NCBI GenBank assembly: GCA_038993745.2
Contig: CP160629.1
Location: 1,736,001-1,800,000, forward strand
Length of the DNA stretch: 64,000 bases
Source of the DNA: Aliivibrio fischeri
GTDB taxonomy: Bacteria; Pseudomonadota; Gammaproteobacteria; Enterobacterales; Vibrionaceae
Reading direction: 5' to 3'
Within the stretch, counting starts at the first letter, position 1; every line of letters begins with the position of its first letter. The notes beneath the pieces were generated by a model. That model had not been told where the DNA came from, made no database searches, and saw only the letters and a list, made by a program, of their open reading frames with translations. Made by a program: the position numbers and the translations under genes. Of the stretch, positions 48,503-57,523 are shown piece by piece.

Positions 48503-49549
48503 TTACTGTACCTCAGTTTTATTTTGTTCAAGTTGTTTAACCGTCACACCATCACGCATGTTAACTAAACCTTGAACTACAATTTCATCACCTACATTTA
48601 AACCACTAGCGATGACAACACGGTTTTCAACACGAGCGCCTAAAGTAACTTCGGTGCGAATTGCTTTGTTATCTTCACCTACAACATACACATAACGCTT
48701 AGTACCAGAGTACTCTAAAGCTTGAACAGGAATAATAGGTGCATTAATAGCAGGGAAATCTAACGTCGCAGCCATCAGCATTCCCGGTTTCATTTTCAGA
48801 TCTTTATTAGGGAATTCAATACGAACACGTAAATTCAACGTTTCTGCATTTATTCGCGAATCAACACCTATCAGTTTTCCTGAAAACACTGAGTTTTCCC
48901 ACGCTTGACTCGTTGCTTCTACATTCATACCAACAGAAAGCATTGATAGGTAACGTTCCGGTACTTGTAAATCAAGCTGCATAACAGATAAATTATCTAA
49001 GGTTAGCAGCTCCGTACCGGCACTCACCATTTTGCCTCGGCTAAAATCAATAAAACCAACAGTACCAGCAAAAGGAGCAGAGATATGAAGATCAGATAAA
49101 TCAGCATTAGCTGCATCTAAACGAGCTTGAGCAATATCAACGCTAGCTTTTTGCCCATCAATTTCGGTTTGAGTAATGGCATTCTTTTTCGCTAAGCGCT
49201 GAAATTCAGTTAATTTACGTTTTTCATCATTTAAATAAGCACGAGCCTCTTTAATAGCTGCAATTGCCTTATCGTCATTAAGTTGAACAACTAACTGCCC
49301 TTTTCTTACGTTTTGGTTCGCTTTAACTGCAATACGCTCAATCTTTCCAGCAACCTCAGGAGAGATCACAACAGACTCAGAAGCCTTTAGTTTTCCGATT
49401 AATGATAATGATTGAGATATTTCATGAGTTGCCACTTCTTCAGAAAGAACAGCAACCGACTGATTTCCTCTTGTTTTCTTAGCATAAGAAGGAGTTGATA
49501 AAGTGCATGCTAATAAAACAACAAGAGCGATAGACTTAGTTTTATTCAT
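48503..49549 (-). CDS. RND efflux pump periplasmic adaptor
   Basis: 348 residues: a signal peptide, a biotinyl-lipoyl half (VVISPEVAGKIERIAVKANQ), a helical hairpin (about residues 85-150), the second lipoyl half (LHISAPFAGTVGFIDFSRGK) and a beta-barrel domain. It links the RND transporter to the outer-membrane channel. It resembles V. cholerae VexG. First gene of a two-gene operon with the transporter. Confidence 0.92.
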   Translation of the reverse strand: MNKTKSIALVVLLACTLSTPSYAKKTRGNQSVAVLSEEVATHEISQSLSLIGKLKASESVVISPEVAGKIERIAVKANQNVRKGQLVVQLNDDKAIAAIKEARAYLNDEKRKLTEFQRLAKKNAITQTEIDGQKASVDIAQARLDAANADLSDLHISAPFAGTVGFIDFSRGKMVSAGTELLTLDNLSVMQLDLQVPERYLSMLSVGMNVEATSQAWENSVFSGKLIGVDSRINAETLNLRVRIEFPNKDLKMKPGMLMAATLDFPAINAPIIPVQALEYSGTKRYVYVVGEDNKAIRTEVTLGARVENRVVIASGLNVGDEIVVQGLVNMRDGVTVKQLEQNKTEVQ

Positions 49550-49853
49550 ATTGATACTTATAATCTAAATGATGGAATTAATTTCTGGTCATAGTTTACC
49601 AAGGTAAAGACCTTTTGTTCGTCAATGAATGTAAAGATGACGAAATAAACTGTAAAAACAACTGCTTCTATATGACTGATATTGAGTTATTTTGTTCCGA
49701 TATGGCGAATTTTACTCCTTTTTGACGAAAAACCCATCATTCAAACCAAAAATCAAAGAAAAGTGCTTTACAGAAAAACGAAGTTTGCTATTATTCGCTC
49801 CGCACTTGGCAAGGTCGTTGGGAAAACTCTCGCTAAGTATAAAAATTCTCGTT
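49550..49853. promoter_or_regulatory. Region between the RND operon and the tRNA-Tyr array
   Basis: 304 bases with the leftward RND promoter (not resolved) and the tRNA-Tyr promoter at 49767-49794. Short frames across the tRNA genes are not coding. Confidence 0.5.
49767..49794 (+). promoter_or_regulatory. Promoter of the tRNA-Tyr operon
   Basis: TTTACA, a 16-base spacer, TATTAT, then a GC-rich discriminator (TCGCTCCGC) typical of stringent stable-RNA promoters. Confidence 0.65.
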
Positions 49854-49937
<84 letters not shown>

Positions 49938-50019
49938 TTATTCAGTTAATTGATACGTCAGTTAACACACTTGATTACTCCTTTGGGAAAAGAGTTAGTT
50001 AAGTATAAAAATACCCGCT

Positions 50020-50103
<84 letters not shown>

Positions 50104-50185
50104 TTATTCAGTTAATTGATACGTCAGTTAACACACTTGATTGCTCCTTTGGGAAAAGAGTTAATTAAGTATAAAAATACCCGCT

Positions 50186-50269
<84 letters not shown>

Positions 50270-50351
50270 TTATTCAGTTAATTGATACGTCAGTTAACAC
50301 ACTTGATTGCTCCTTTGGGAAAAGAGTTAATTAAGTATAAAAATACCCGCT

Positions 50352-50435
<84 letters not shown>

Positions 50436-50517
50436 TTATTCAGTTAATTGATACGTCAGTTAACACACTTGATTATTCCTTTGGGAAAAGAGTTAATTAA
50501 GTATAAAAATACCCGCT

Positions 50518-50601
<84 letters not shown>

Positions 50602-50683
50602 TTATTCAGTTAATTGATTCATCAGTTAACACACTTGATTACTCCTTTGGGAAAAGAGTTAATTAAGTATAAAAATACCCGCT

Positions 50684-50766
<83 letters not shown>

Positions 50767-50790
50767 TTATTTATCTCGTAAGAGATCGGA

Positions 50791-50821
50791 AGGCCAATTC
50801 AGAAATGAGTTGGCTTTTTTT
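50791..50821 (+). terminator. Intrinsic terminator of the tRNA-Tyr operon
   Basis: The stem GGCCAATTC/GAGTTGGCT with a six-base loop and a run of seven T. Confidence 0.82.
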
Positions 50822-50912
50822 GTGCCTGTAATACCTACCTATCAATTATCCTCCGCAATTATCTGAATAGCTATTGGTATAAATTTTATCCCTAAATACC
50901 CCTTGCCAAAAT

Positions 50913-50932
50913 AACTGTATAAATATACAGTT
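50913..50932 (+). promoter_or_regulatory. LexA (SOS) box
   Basis: AACTGTATAAATATACAGTT contains the full CTGT-N8-ACAG LexA core (50915-50930) with an AT-rich centre, as in E. coli SOS boxes. It lies 40 bases before the start codon at 50970, in promoter position. Confidence 0.82.
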
Positions 50933-50969
50933 ACTCTGTTTTATTAAATATAGAAATAGAGGCATTACA

Positions 50970-51158
50970 ATGCACATTGCACAAGTTCAAAAGCAGCAAG
51001 AACCGTCACAATGGAAAACATGTAGCTTATGTAATAAAGAGGCTTTTTGTCATCCTTCTACTAGCGTCACAATGGCTTGGATAAAAGCAGGTTTAGGTCA
51101 ACAAAAATGCACGTGGCGCTGTGAGACATGCCAGCCAAGCGCTAGATTATTAAACTAA
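50970..51158 (+). CDS. Small Cys-rich, zinc-ribbon-like protein under SOS control
   Basis: 62 residues with six cysteines: KTCSLCNKEAFC (18, 21, 27) and KCTWRCETC (47, 51, 54), a spacing that suggests one zinc site of the ribbon kind. GAGG stands seven bases before the ATG. The LexA box just upstream means it is probably induced by DNA damage. I do not recognise the family. The basic, Trp-containing sequence and small size would suit a protein that binds nucleic acid or another protein, but this is a guess. Confidence 0.7.
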   Translation: MHIAQVQKQQEPSQWKTCSLCNKEAFCHPSTSVTMAWIKAGLGQQKCTWRCETCQPSARLLN

Positions 51159-51372
51159 ACTTACATGATTTAATGCCAAATAATGTTAGTATCATTATAT
51201 TAGAGATCCTTGCTCAACTAGGATTGATTATATTTATAAGGACTTGATAACCTAATGAAAGTAATAAGCTTTAATATAAACTACATATCAAAAACCAATA
51301 CTTTCAATTAGTTAAAAAGGAAAACAAACAATATTGCCACAAGAATGACTACACCTTAAACTTCTTATACAA

Positions 51373-51400
51373 AAAAGCCCCTCAAATTAGGGGCTTTTTT
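51373..51400. terminator. Strong bidirectional terminator
   Basis: The stem AAAAGCCCCT/AGGGGCTTTT with a six-base loop, T run to the right and A run to the left. It insulates the SOS gene from the STAND gene. Confidence 0.83.
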
Positions 51401-51492
51401 ATTTTATAACGTTATGTTTTTAATGAAGCAATAAAATTATAGTAAGACTGCATAAAAACACACTCAAAATACCAATAGCTATCAGCTGTAAT

Positions 51493-51523
51493 TAGGGCTT
51501 ATTATGTAGGTTCATAAGCCCTA
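51493..51523 (-). terminator. Inverted repeat after the STAND gene
   Basis: TAGGGCTTA/TAAGCCCTA, nine perfect pairs, 14 bases after the stop codon at 51537. It is a probable terminator or mRNA-end hairpin. Confidence 0.6.
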
Positions 51524-51536
51524 TTTTATTTCTCTA

Positions 51537-54254
51537 CTAGTTTAAAATCTCAATATCTTCAGCAGTGAAGCCCTTATCATTTTTACCTGTTGTAAAACAG
51601 ACTTCTATATTTTCTTCAACATTACGGTTGTCTAATATTGTTTTTGGCATCAAAGAGCTTCGGCTGAAAAAGTATCTAATGCTTTGAGAGTCTTCAGCAA
51701 AACCATATGATATTCCGCAATGACCTGGTACTAAGTTAACAATCTTACCATTGACTCTAGAACCAACTTCTTTAGTAAGAAGAGAATTAGATTTTATTAG
51801 AAATTGTTGTAACTTATATGAATTTTCTGTTTTATCTATATCTAATAAAATATTCAAGTGCTGCTTCAGCTCTCTTAAACAATCGATATTAAATTTTTCT
51901 ATATGCGTATCAATAATGAATAAAATATTATTACTTACTGTATTGTCATCACTAAATTTGTAATACGATATGCTATCTTTGTAGGTTTTACATAATTTAT
52001 CAATAATCGACTTATCGTAGTCATCTTCATCTAATGAACGTCCTATTATATCTACAGCTTTAGATAAGTTATTTTTTGCTTCAGTCCGATCTTTATGGCT
52101 TATATATTGTTCAGATGCTCTTCTTCGGCAATCAGATGATTGGTCGTATAAACTGATTCTGAATTTCTTATGTTTTGATATTTTTTTGTCAGATAGTATC
52201 TCATCATAAATTTTATTCGCTCCCTCATAGTTTCCCATGACTTTTAAAATAAATGCCAACTGGCTTTTACAAGGAATTGAATCTGGCTCAATTTTCAAAG
52301 CATACTGCAAATGTTCAATAGCATCTTCATACTGCTCTTCACTATTCAGAAATTTAGCATATGAATATCGAGCAATCATCGATTGTTCATTGTATTCAAT
52401 GGCTGTATCGTACTCAGCTTGAGCTAACCATGGTTGGTCTTTTTGCAAAATATAACCATGTACACGGTAGCATTCGGAAAAATCAGGCATTAGAGCTTTG
52501 GCTTGTCTTACCTTTTCAATAGCATCTTCTATTTTTCTATTTGCATATAAAGTAAGTGCAGCACTTAAATAAGTAGCACAGATTTTTTGATCATTTGTAT
52601 CCCATACAATATTTTTTGGATCAAACTCATAACTATGTTTTGATACGCCTTGCTCAGCTATGATGGTTCTTAAATTAGCTCGTCTTTCCTTAACAAGGTT
52701 ATATATATCTTTCGTTATCGCGTTAATACTCTTTAAATAGCTTTCAGCTACGTTAGTTAGAATAAACTTTTGCTCATCAAATTTATCATCATCTGACGAC
52801 ATCAACATACTCGAATTTCGTAGTCTGTGAATAACTTCTTCTAGGGCAATATTGTGCATATCATCTAAAAAGAATCTCAACTCAACTAATGTTAAAGGCT
52901 TTCCGATACAAGCAACTACTAGTATTATTTTCTTTTCATCAACAGTTAACTTTTCATATAAGTTTTCAAAACAAAAACTTAAAGCATCTTTAAAGTTATC
53001 ACTATTTTTATTTATGAGTTTTTTAGGATCAGCACCATAAGCATATGAACGAACATACCATCTAATTAACAATGGGTTATTAAATAGCCTCAAGCAAAGA
53101 TCTTCTAGTTGTGCGTTATTCTTCTTAACTAAATCATTTACGTTCAATATTTTAGACATATTTCTAATTAGATTAATAGAAGATCGCTTGTCTAACTTAT
53201 CTAATTTATAACGAAACTCTAATTCACCTAAAGCCATACGAGTGGTTATTAATACTTTAGAACCATCGGGAATATTAGCTAAAAAATGTCGAATTTTACT
53301 TGTAGAAATAGTTTCTAAGTTATCAATACAAAGTAAAACCTTAAACTCCCTCATATAAGATAAAATTTCATCTAGCATATCATCCATACTTTCAGTTTCA
53401 GTTTCATTCGCTAAAAAGTTACTGACGTGCTGAAATAACCCCATGCTGTCCGTAATGGCGTTATTTATTTGCCTTGCTCCATTTACTGTAAGTTCATTTG
53501 CTTTCAGTGTAACCCAAGTTATGATTTCAAACCTTGGCGAGTCATTTGAGTACTCTTCACATAAATCAAGCATGTCATACAAACATCGTTGAGATAATGC
53601 TGTTTTACCAATTCCTCCTTCTCCAACAATTGTGATAACTCTAGTATCAGAATGTAATAATTTATTGATAGAGTCTCTATCACTCACTCGCCCTAAAAAT
53701 CCAGTATCATCGAATTCAACCATAGGTAAATTATGAAAAATTTGTTTCTTTTTTTCATCCCATGAATTTGGTGTACCAACAGTTGAAAGGTATGCTCGGT
53801 TATCTAGGTTATTTAAAACATTTTTAATTTGTCTAAATGTATTTGGAGGTGATTTTTTAAGTAATTCTGATGAAAACTGTCGTAATTCGAAAAAGTCTGT
53901 AGATTCTAGTGGCCTACTATGGCAAACCCGATTACGACAGGGAGATAGTAAATCAAGGTGTTCGCATATGAATACGATTATACTTTCACTTAATATTGCC
54001 TGATGTTTTTTTAGTTTATGCAGTATTTTTTGAGTATCTGAAAAATCAATATATTGGAGTAAATCTATTAACTCTGGTGAACTATTTTTTTCTTGTTCAT
54101 GATCTCTGATATAGCGTTCAGATACTTTAACTTGTATATCTTGTGGGAGGCTTTCTACTTGCTCCGTTATCCTAAGTATAAAGTCACGTAAGTCTTGCTC
54201 AATAGAAGATATTAAACCAAAACATGATAGCCTGACGGTTGTTGTGTCACTCAC
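51537..54254 (-). CDS. HEPN - STAND (NB-ARC-like) NTPase - TPR - cold-shock-like domain protein; putative anti-phage defence
   Basis: 905 residues. Residues 1-150: helical, with SSIEQDLRDFILRI like Swt1-type HEPN domains and RNRVCH (107-112), the RN-x3-H catalytic motif of HEPN ribonucleases. Residues 180-400: a STAND NTPase with Walker A GEGGIGKTAL (211-220), Walker B VLLCIDNLE (306-314), the sensor-like SKVLITTR (332-339) and NNPLLIRW (392-399). A helical and winged-helix-like part follows. Residues 560-690: TPR repeats. Residues 834-905: an OB-like cold-shock-type domain (KIVNLVPG..., YGFAED, YFFSRSSL, GFTAEDIEIL). STAND proteins with nuclease ends are known anti-phage sensors that kill or stall the cell. 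The start is GTG with AAGGA in front; an ATG one base upstream is out of frame. Own promoter; beside a prophage. The target is unknown. Confidence 0.82.
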   Translation of the reverse strand: MSDTTTVRLSCFGLISSIEQDLRDFILRITEQVESLPQDIQVKVSERYIRDHEQEKNSSPELIDLLQYIDFSDTQKILHKLKKHQAILSESIIVFICEHLDLLSPCRNRVCHSRPLESTDFFELRQFSSELLKKSPPNTFRQIKNVLNNLDNRAYLSTVGTPNSWDEKKKQIFHNLPMVEFDDTGFLGRVSDRDSINKLLHSDTRVITIVGEGGIGKTALSQRCLYDMLDLCEEYSNDSPRFEIITWVTLKANELTVNGARQINNAITDSMGLFQHVSNFLANETETESMDDMLDEILSYMREFKVLLCIDNLETISTSKIRHFLANIPDGSKVLITTRMALGELEFRYKLDKLDKRSSINLIRNMSKILNVNDLVKKNNAQLEDLCLRLFNNPLLIRWYVRSYAYGADPKKLINKNSDNFKDALSFCFENLYEKLTVDEKKIILVVACIGKPLTLVELRFFLDDMHNIALEEVIHRLRNSSMLMSSDDDKFDEQKFILTNVAESYLKSINAITKDIYNLVKERRANLRTIIAEQGVSKHSYEFDPKNIVWDTNDQKICATYLSAALTLYANRKIEDAIEKVRQAKALMPDFSECYRVHGYILQKDQPWLAQAEYDTAIEYNEQSMIARYSYAKFLNSEEQYEDAIEHLQYALKIEPDSIPCKSQLAFILKVMGNYEGANKIYDEILSDKKISKHKKFRISLYDQSSDCRRRASEQYISHKDRTEAKNNLSKAVDIIGRSLDEDDYDKSIIDKLCKTYKDSISYYKFSDDNTVSNNILFIIDTHIEKFNIDCLRELKQHLNILLDIDKTENSYKLQQFLIKSNSLLTKEVGSRVNGKIVNLVPGHCGISYGFAEDSQSIRYFFSRSSLMPKTILDNRNVEENIEVCFTTGKNDKGFTAEDIEILN

Positions 54255-54286
54255 ATTTATTCCTTAATTTATCATAGTTAAGAATT

Positions 54287-54292
54287 ATTATA
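54287..54292 (-). promoter_or_regulatory. Predicted -10 of the STAND gene
   Basis: TATAAT on the minus strand, 33 bases before the GTG start codon. The -35 position (TTAATG, 17-base spacer) is weak. Confidence 0.4.
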
Positions 54293-54436
54293 ACCACAAG
54301 ATATCATACCATTAAGAATCATTCGCATTCCATATAAATATTATTATTTTAGGCGCGAGAATTTTTTATCATCGGCTGAATCTCCCTTCCCTCTTGTATA
54401 CAGACAAATTCATTTATCACACTTCAAAACTCAACA

Positions 54437-54459
54437 CCGAGGAGGGTCACACTCCTCGG
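54437..54459 (-). terminator. Hairpin at the end of the prophage late operon
   Basis: A perfect stem CCGAGGAG/CTCCTCGG, 20 bases after the tape-measure stop. The following T tract is weak. It separates the STAND gene from phage transcription. Confidence 0.65.
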
Positions 54460-54478
54460 CACTTTCAGCTTTGTTCTG

Positions 54479-56365
54479 TTAATAACTCATACTCATATTA
54501 CCCACGTTCAAGCTTAAATCTGTGCCCTTCTCGCCTTTTGCTTTATCGATAGTGACTGGCTTATCTGATTTGATAGTAAGTGCCACTTCGGCTTGGCTTT
54601 TCACTGTTTGGTTGGTTAATGGAGTTGCTTTAGACATTGGGATTATGTTGCCTGATAAGCTTTGTTTTGGCTGATTATGATATGACGTTGCAATGGTTTG
54701 GTGTTGGCTTTCTGTGGTTGTGATACCTAGCTTCGTATTCTTATCCTTCATCTTACTCAGTTTGGTACTGAGCTTATCCACCTCTTTTCCGGCATCTTCC
54801 ACTGAGGTTTTCCAACCATCAGGAATGAGTGCATCAGGCAGCATGTTTATCATGGATTTAATGCCATCCCATACCCAACCAATGGCTTGATTTACCGCTT
54901 TTAATATCACATCAAAACCAATGAACTTATCAATCAAGTAAGTAATAGCGACAGCTGCGGCACCAATGGCCGCCACCATTAACCCTATAGGGTTGGCCAT
55001 GATGACCGCGTTTAATGCAATCAATGCCACTTTAAAAATGGCGACCGTCGCAATGATCCCTTTGAAGTGTTGAGAGGTGAACAAAATAATATTGCCTAAG
55101 AACTTAAAGCTCTCATAAAGGCCATTAACCGTTTTAATGATTTTCTCAATTAAGTCCGTGCGCCATTTGGCGTTCTTAAACTTAGTCGAGAACACGGTAA
55201 ATGCTTCGGTAATTCTCTGCATCACAGGCGCCAGAGCGGCGAACTTGATAGAGCGAAGACTCTCTTGCACTTTTTGCAAAGCATCGTTATACGCTTCGGC
55301 CTTGGCAGCATCATCAGCTTTCGCTCCACCGCCAAGTGCATTGAACTCTTTTCGAGCTGCACCTAATCCTTCGGTCCCTTCACGAAGCATGATTAACATT
55401 TTACGACCATCTTGACCAAAGGCCGCATCCGCAAACGCCATTTGCTCTTGAGTGGTTTTTAGTTTTGAAAATGACACCAGTAATTTGTCGTATGCATCTT
55501 GAGTATCTTCGGCACTTTGCAACTCTCGATACAACGGGCTTTTCCCATTTTTCAAAAATGAGCCCATTGCACCTCGCCCTGTTTCTTGCAGCACACCAAG
55601 GCGTTTTGTAAATCGCACCATGGAAGCGCTCAAGGTATCAGAGCTCACCCCTGCGTGCTCTGCTTGTGATTGCATGGCTTGCAACTCTGAAATCGGTAGA
55701 TTCAAGGTGTTTGAAGTTTTGGCCAACTTATCCATTTCAGAGGCAGTGCTGTTTATCTCATTAAATAGTCCGCCCATGCTCAAGCCACCAAGTAGCGCCG
55801 CCCCTTTGCCAACCGCTGCGGTGCGAAGGTTTGGCAACTTGATGGCTTTACTGAGTTTTTGGATCGGTGCCATAGCGGTTTTCAATCGCTTGTATTTTTT
55901 GCTCACCTCATCCACACGCTTTGCATGACGCATTTGGCTTTTCGATAAACGCTCAAACTCGTTATCCAGTTTATTAACGTTCACCCCTGCTTTTTGCATC
56001 TGCTTGCTTGTGCTTTTAAGTGTCTCTTCGTATTTATTTTGTTTCGCAGAGAGCGTGGCCACTTTCTCGGTTTGTTTTGCCAACCGATTCGTCAATGCGG
56101 CACTTGGCTCTTTTGTGCTCGCCATTTGTGCTTGGAGTTTATTTAATTTCTCAGTGGCTTCTTCACTTTCAAGCGCGTTCTTATCCAACTCTTTTTGAAT
56201 TTTTTGATAAGAGGCGATCATCGCCATGGCGCTTGAGTCGTCTTTTTGTGCCTCTTGAATGCTTTTTATTTTCTTAGCGTAATGATCTGAATCGCTGCTC
56301 ATCTCTTTTAATGGCTTGGTGGTTTTGTTCACCATGTCCATGACGACTGACAAATTCATTTTCAT
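54479..56365 (-). CDS. Phage tail tape-measure protein (P2 gpT-like, TP901 type)
   Basis: About 628 residues. A long N-terminal coiled coil (QAQMASTKEPSAALTNRLAK, KLDNEFERLSKSQ) is followed by the TP901-type region (TASEMDKLAKTSNTLNLPIS, QAMQSQAEHAGVSSDTLS), then hydrophobic helices (about 440-490). It sets tail length and helps DNA delivery. It is short for a P2-like phage, so the tail should be short. The ATG at 56365 has AAGGGA in front; a TTG at 56371 is the longer option. Last gene of the operon. Confidence 0.85.
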   Translation of the reverse strand: MKMNLSVVMDMVNKTTKPLKEMSSDSDHYAKKIKSIQEAQKDDSSAMAMIASYQKIQKELDKNALESEEATEKLNKLQAQMASTKEPSAALTNRLAKQTEKVATLSAKQNKYEETLKSTSKQMQKAGVNVNKLDNEFERLSKSQMRHAKRVDEVSKKYKRLKTAMAPIQKLSKAIKLPNLRTAAVGKGAALLGGLSMGGLFNEINSTASEMDKLAKTSNTLNLPISELQAMQSQAEHAGVSSDTLSASMVRFTKRLGVLQETGRGAMGSFLKNGKSPLYRELQSAEDTQDAYDKLLVSFSKLKTTQEQMAFADAAFGQDGRKMLIMLREGTEGLGAARKEFNALGGGAKADDAAKAEAYNDALQKVQESLRSIKFAALAPVMQRITEAFTVFSTKFKNAKWRTDLIEKIIKTVNGLYESFKFLGNIILFTSQHFKGIIATVAIFKVALIALNAVIMANPIGLMVAAIGAAAVAITYLIDKFIGFDVILKAVNQAIGWVWDGIKSMINMLPDALIPDGWKTSVEDAGKEVDKLSTKLSKMKDKNTKLGITTTESQHQTIATSYHNQPKQSLSGNIIPMSKATPLTNQTVKSQAEVALTIKSDKPVTIDKAKGEKGTDLSLNVGNMSMSY

Positions 56366-56400
56366 AAACAATCCCTTTCTTTGGGTATAAAAAAAGAGAG

Positions 56401-56565
56401 CTAAGGGCTCTCTTTCTCGGTTCGAACTCGCGCCTCTTCTCGAAATAAAAGTAAATCATCAAGGCTGAGTTCGTCGATTTCACTGGGTTGCCAATGAAAC
56501 ACTATAGCGAGATCGGCATAATAGGTTTCTACTCGCTCAATTAGTGTTTCGTATCCACGAAAAAA
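56401..56565 (-). CDS. GpE' extension, reached by -1 frameshift from the E gene
   Basis: A frame without its own start codon reads FFRGYETLIERVETYYADLA then IVFHWQPSEIDELSLDDLLL and FREEARVRTEKESP. The part ADLAIVFHWQPSE is typical of the P2 GpE family. The frame is reached from the upstream E gene at T TTT TTC (56559-56565). The E+E' product is a tail assembly chaperone that wraps the tape measure. Confidence 0.8.
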   Translation of the reverse strand, partial: FFRGYETLIERVETYYADLAIVFHWQPSEIDELSLDDLLLFREEARVRTEKESP

Positions 56566-56810
56566 GAGGCGATTTCCGTCATGATGGGTGCAAAGTTTTC
56601 ACTTTCCATATTCAAGATGTCACGCTCATTAAGTTTAGAAATACGAGGAAGTAACACAGTGGCCGCATCAAAGTGCATTTCACACACTTGAACCAAATTC
56701 AAACCACGTAAATCCCCAGCCGTTGGTTTGCGAAGCTCTAACTCTGCCACTTCTTTTCCATCCACTTCCATGGGTATGGCTAATTTCACTTTGAATAGTT
56801 GTTTATTCAT
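56541..56810 (-). CDS. Tail assembly chaperone E (P2 gpE / Mu gp41 type)
   Basis: 89 residues: MNKQLFKVKLAIPMEVDGKE, then LELRKPTAGDLRGLNL, as in Phage_TAC_7 proteins (P2 E, Mu gp41). The frame ends SFFVDTKH soon after the slippery site. It overlaps the upstream GpM-like gene by eight bases. E and E+E' together are thought to act as tape-measure chaperones in a fixed ratio. Confidence 0.83.
   Translation of the reverse strand: MNKQLFKVKLAIPMEVDGKEVAELELRKPTAGDLRGLNLVQVCEMHFDAATVLLPRISKLNERDILNMESENFAPIMTEIASFFVDTKH
56559..56565 (-). promoter_or_regulatory. Predicted -1 ribosomal frameshift site (T TTT TTC)
   Basis: The heptamer on the minus strand follows X XXY YYZ with codons TCT TTT TTC in the zero frame. 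A shift by -1 enters the GpE' frame at once. In P2 the E/E' site is of the same kind. Confidence 0.78.
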
Positions 56811-57507
56811 AACCGAACTCTTCTCTTAATTCTTTCAATTTGATTTTACGACCGCCTTTTTTAGGGTCGATTTTCATGACCATTTCAAACAAAGCCAACG
56901 CCTCTTTGTTATTGCCTGCTTCCAACAATAAATCACCGGCAAGACGAAACATTTTCACTTTCAATGGGGCATTGGTGGCTAATCGCCCTTCAATCAAATC
57001 GGTGACAGCATCACGTAAAAACTGAGCATTAAATGATTGCTTGGTTTTATGTGCATCATGCGAGTATTTAAACACCACATCTAAAAACGCTGTTTGGCCA
57101 TTTGAGTTCCAACTTAACGGCGTGGTGAGTCCTTTAAATATCGCCTGTTTAAATGCATCATGAACCGATAGCAATAAACCGCAATCCACTTGCCATTGAT
57201 AAAACCACCAAACCACATCCAATCCATCAAGACTCTCATGTGACTTAAGCAGCTTTCTCACCAATGGGGTGTATTTTTTAACAAGCTCTTTTTTGTATGG
57301 TATTTTCTCTTGTGAGCCAGCTAAGGTTCGTGAGTATTTCAAATCGGTTTTTAAGATGTGTTGCACTTCATCCCATGATTTATGCTCAAGTACATCACGA
57401 GCACCAGTTGCAGCCATCACGGGAATATTAAGCGCACTCTCTTGTTCAATTTTCATCGCTTGCGCTTTTCTTACTTTGGCTTGTCGCTTTAATAATAACG
57501 TTAACAT
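56803..57507 (-). CDS. P2 GpM-like terminase small subunit, in the tail operon
   Basis: 234 residues, mainly helical. The pattern KKELVKKYTPLVRKLLKSHE, then DVVWWFYQWQVDCGLLLSVH and, at the end, LAGDLLLEAGNNKEALALFE with DPKKGGRKIKLKEL follows P2 gpM (LLPFWLPWVNGVLELGKG, LKITGLFL-type, then ALAHLQRATQLD and GVKKEI). In P2, M lies between N and L; here N and L are adjacent, and this gene lies between the tail tube and E. The similarity was judged from memory; a tail-specific role cannot be excluded. Confidence 0.65.
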   Translation of the reverse strand: MLTLLLKRQAKVRKAQAMKIEQESALNIPVMAATGARDVLEHKSWDEVQHILKTDLKYSRTLAGSQEKIPYKKELVKKYTPLVRKLLKSHESLDGLDVVWWFYQWQVDCGLLLSVHDAFKQAIFKGLTTPLSWNSNGQTAFLDVVFKYSHDAHKTKQSFNAQFLRDAVTDLIEGRLATNAPLKVKMFRLAGDLLLEAGNNKEALALFEMVMKIDPKKGGRKIKLKELREEFGYE

Positions 57508-57523
57508 TCCAACCCCTTTTCAC

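Larger units (their letters stand above)
51159..51536. other. Intergenic region between the SOS gene and the STAND gene
   Basis: 378 AT-rich bases. It holds two hairpins: a strong terminator at 51373-51400 and an inverted repeat at 51493-51523. An 18-codon frame near 51255 is not supported. Confidence 0.45.

Noticed and set aside
51250-51310. 18-codon frame between the SOS gene and the STAND gene
   Set aside because: Too short, with no ribosome site and no sign of coding.
55137-56277. Several plus-strand frames opposite the tape measure
   Set aside because: Low-complexity shadows of coiled-coil coding sequence.
56274-56483. Frame of 69 codons overlapping E' and the tape-measure start
   Set aside because: It lies out of frame over the GpE' coding region, which matches a known family.
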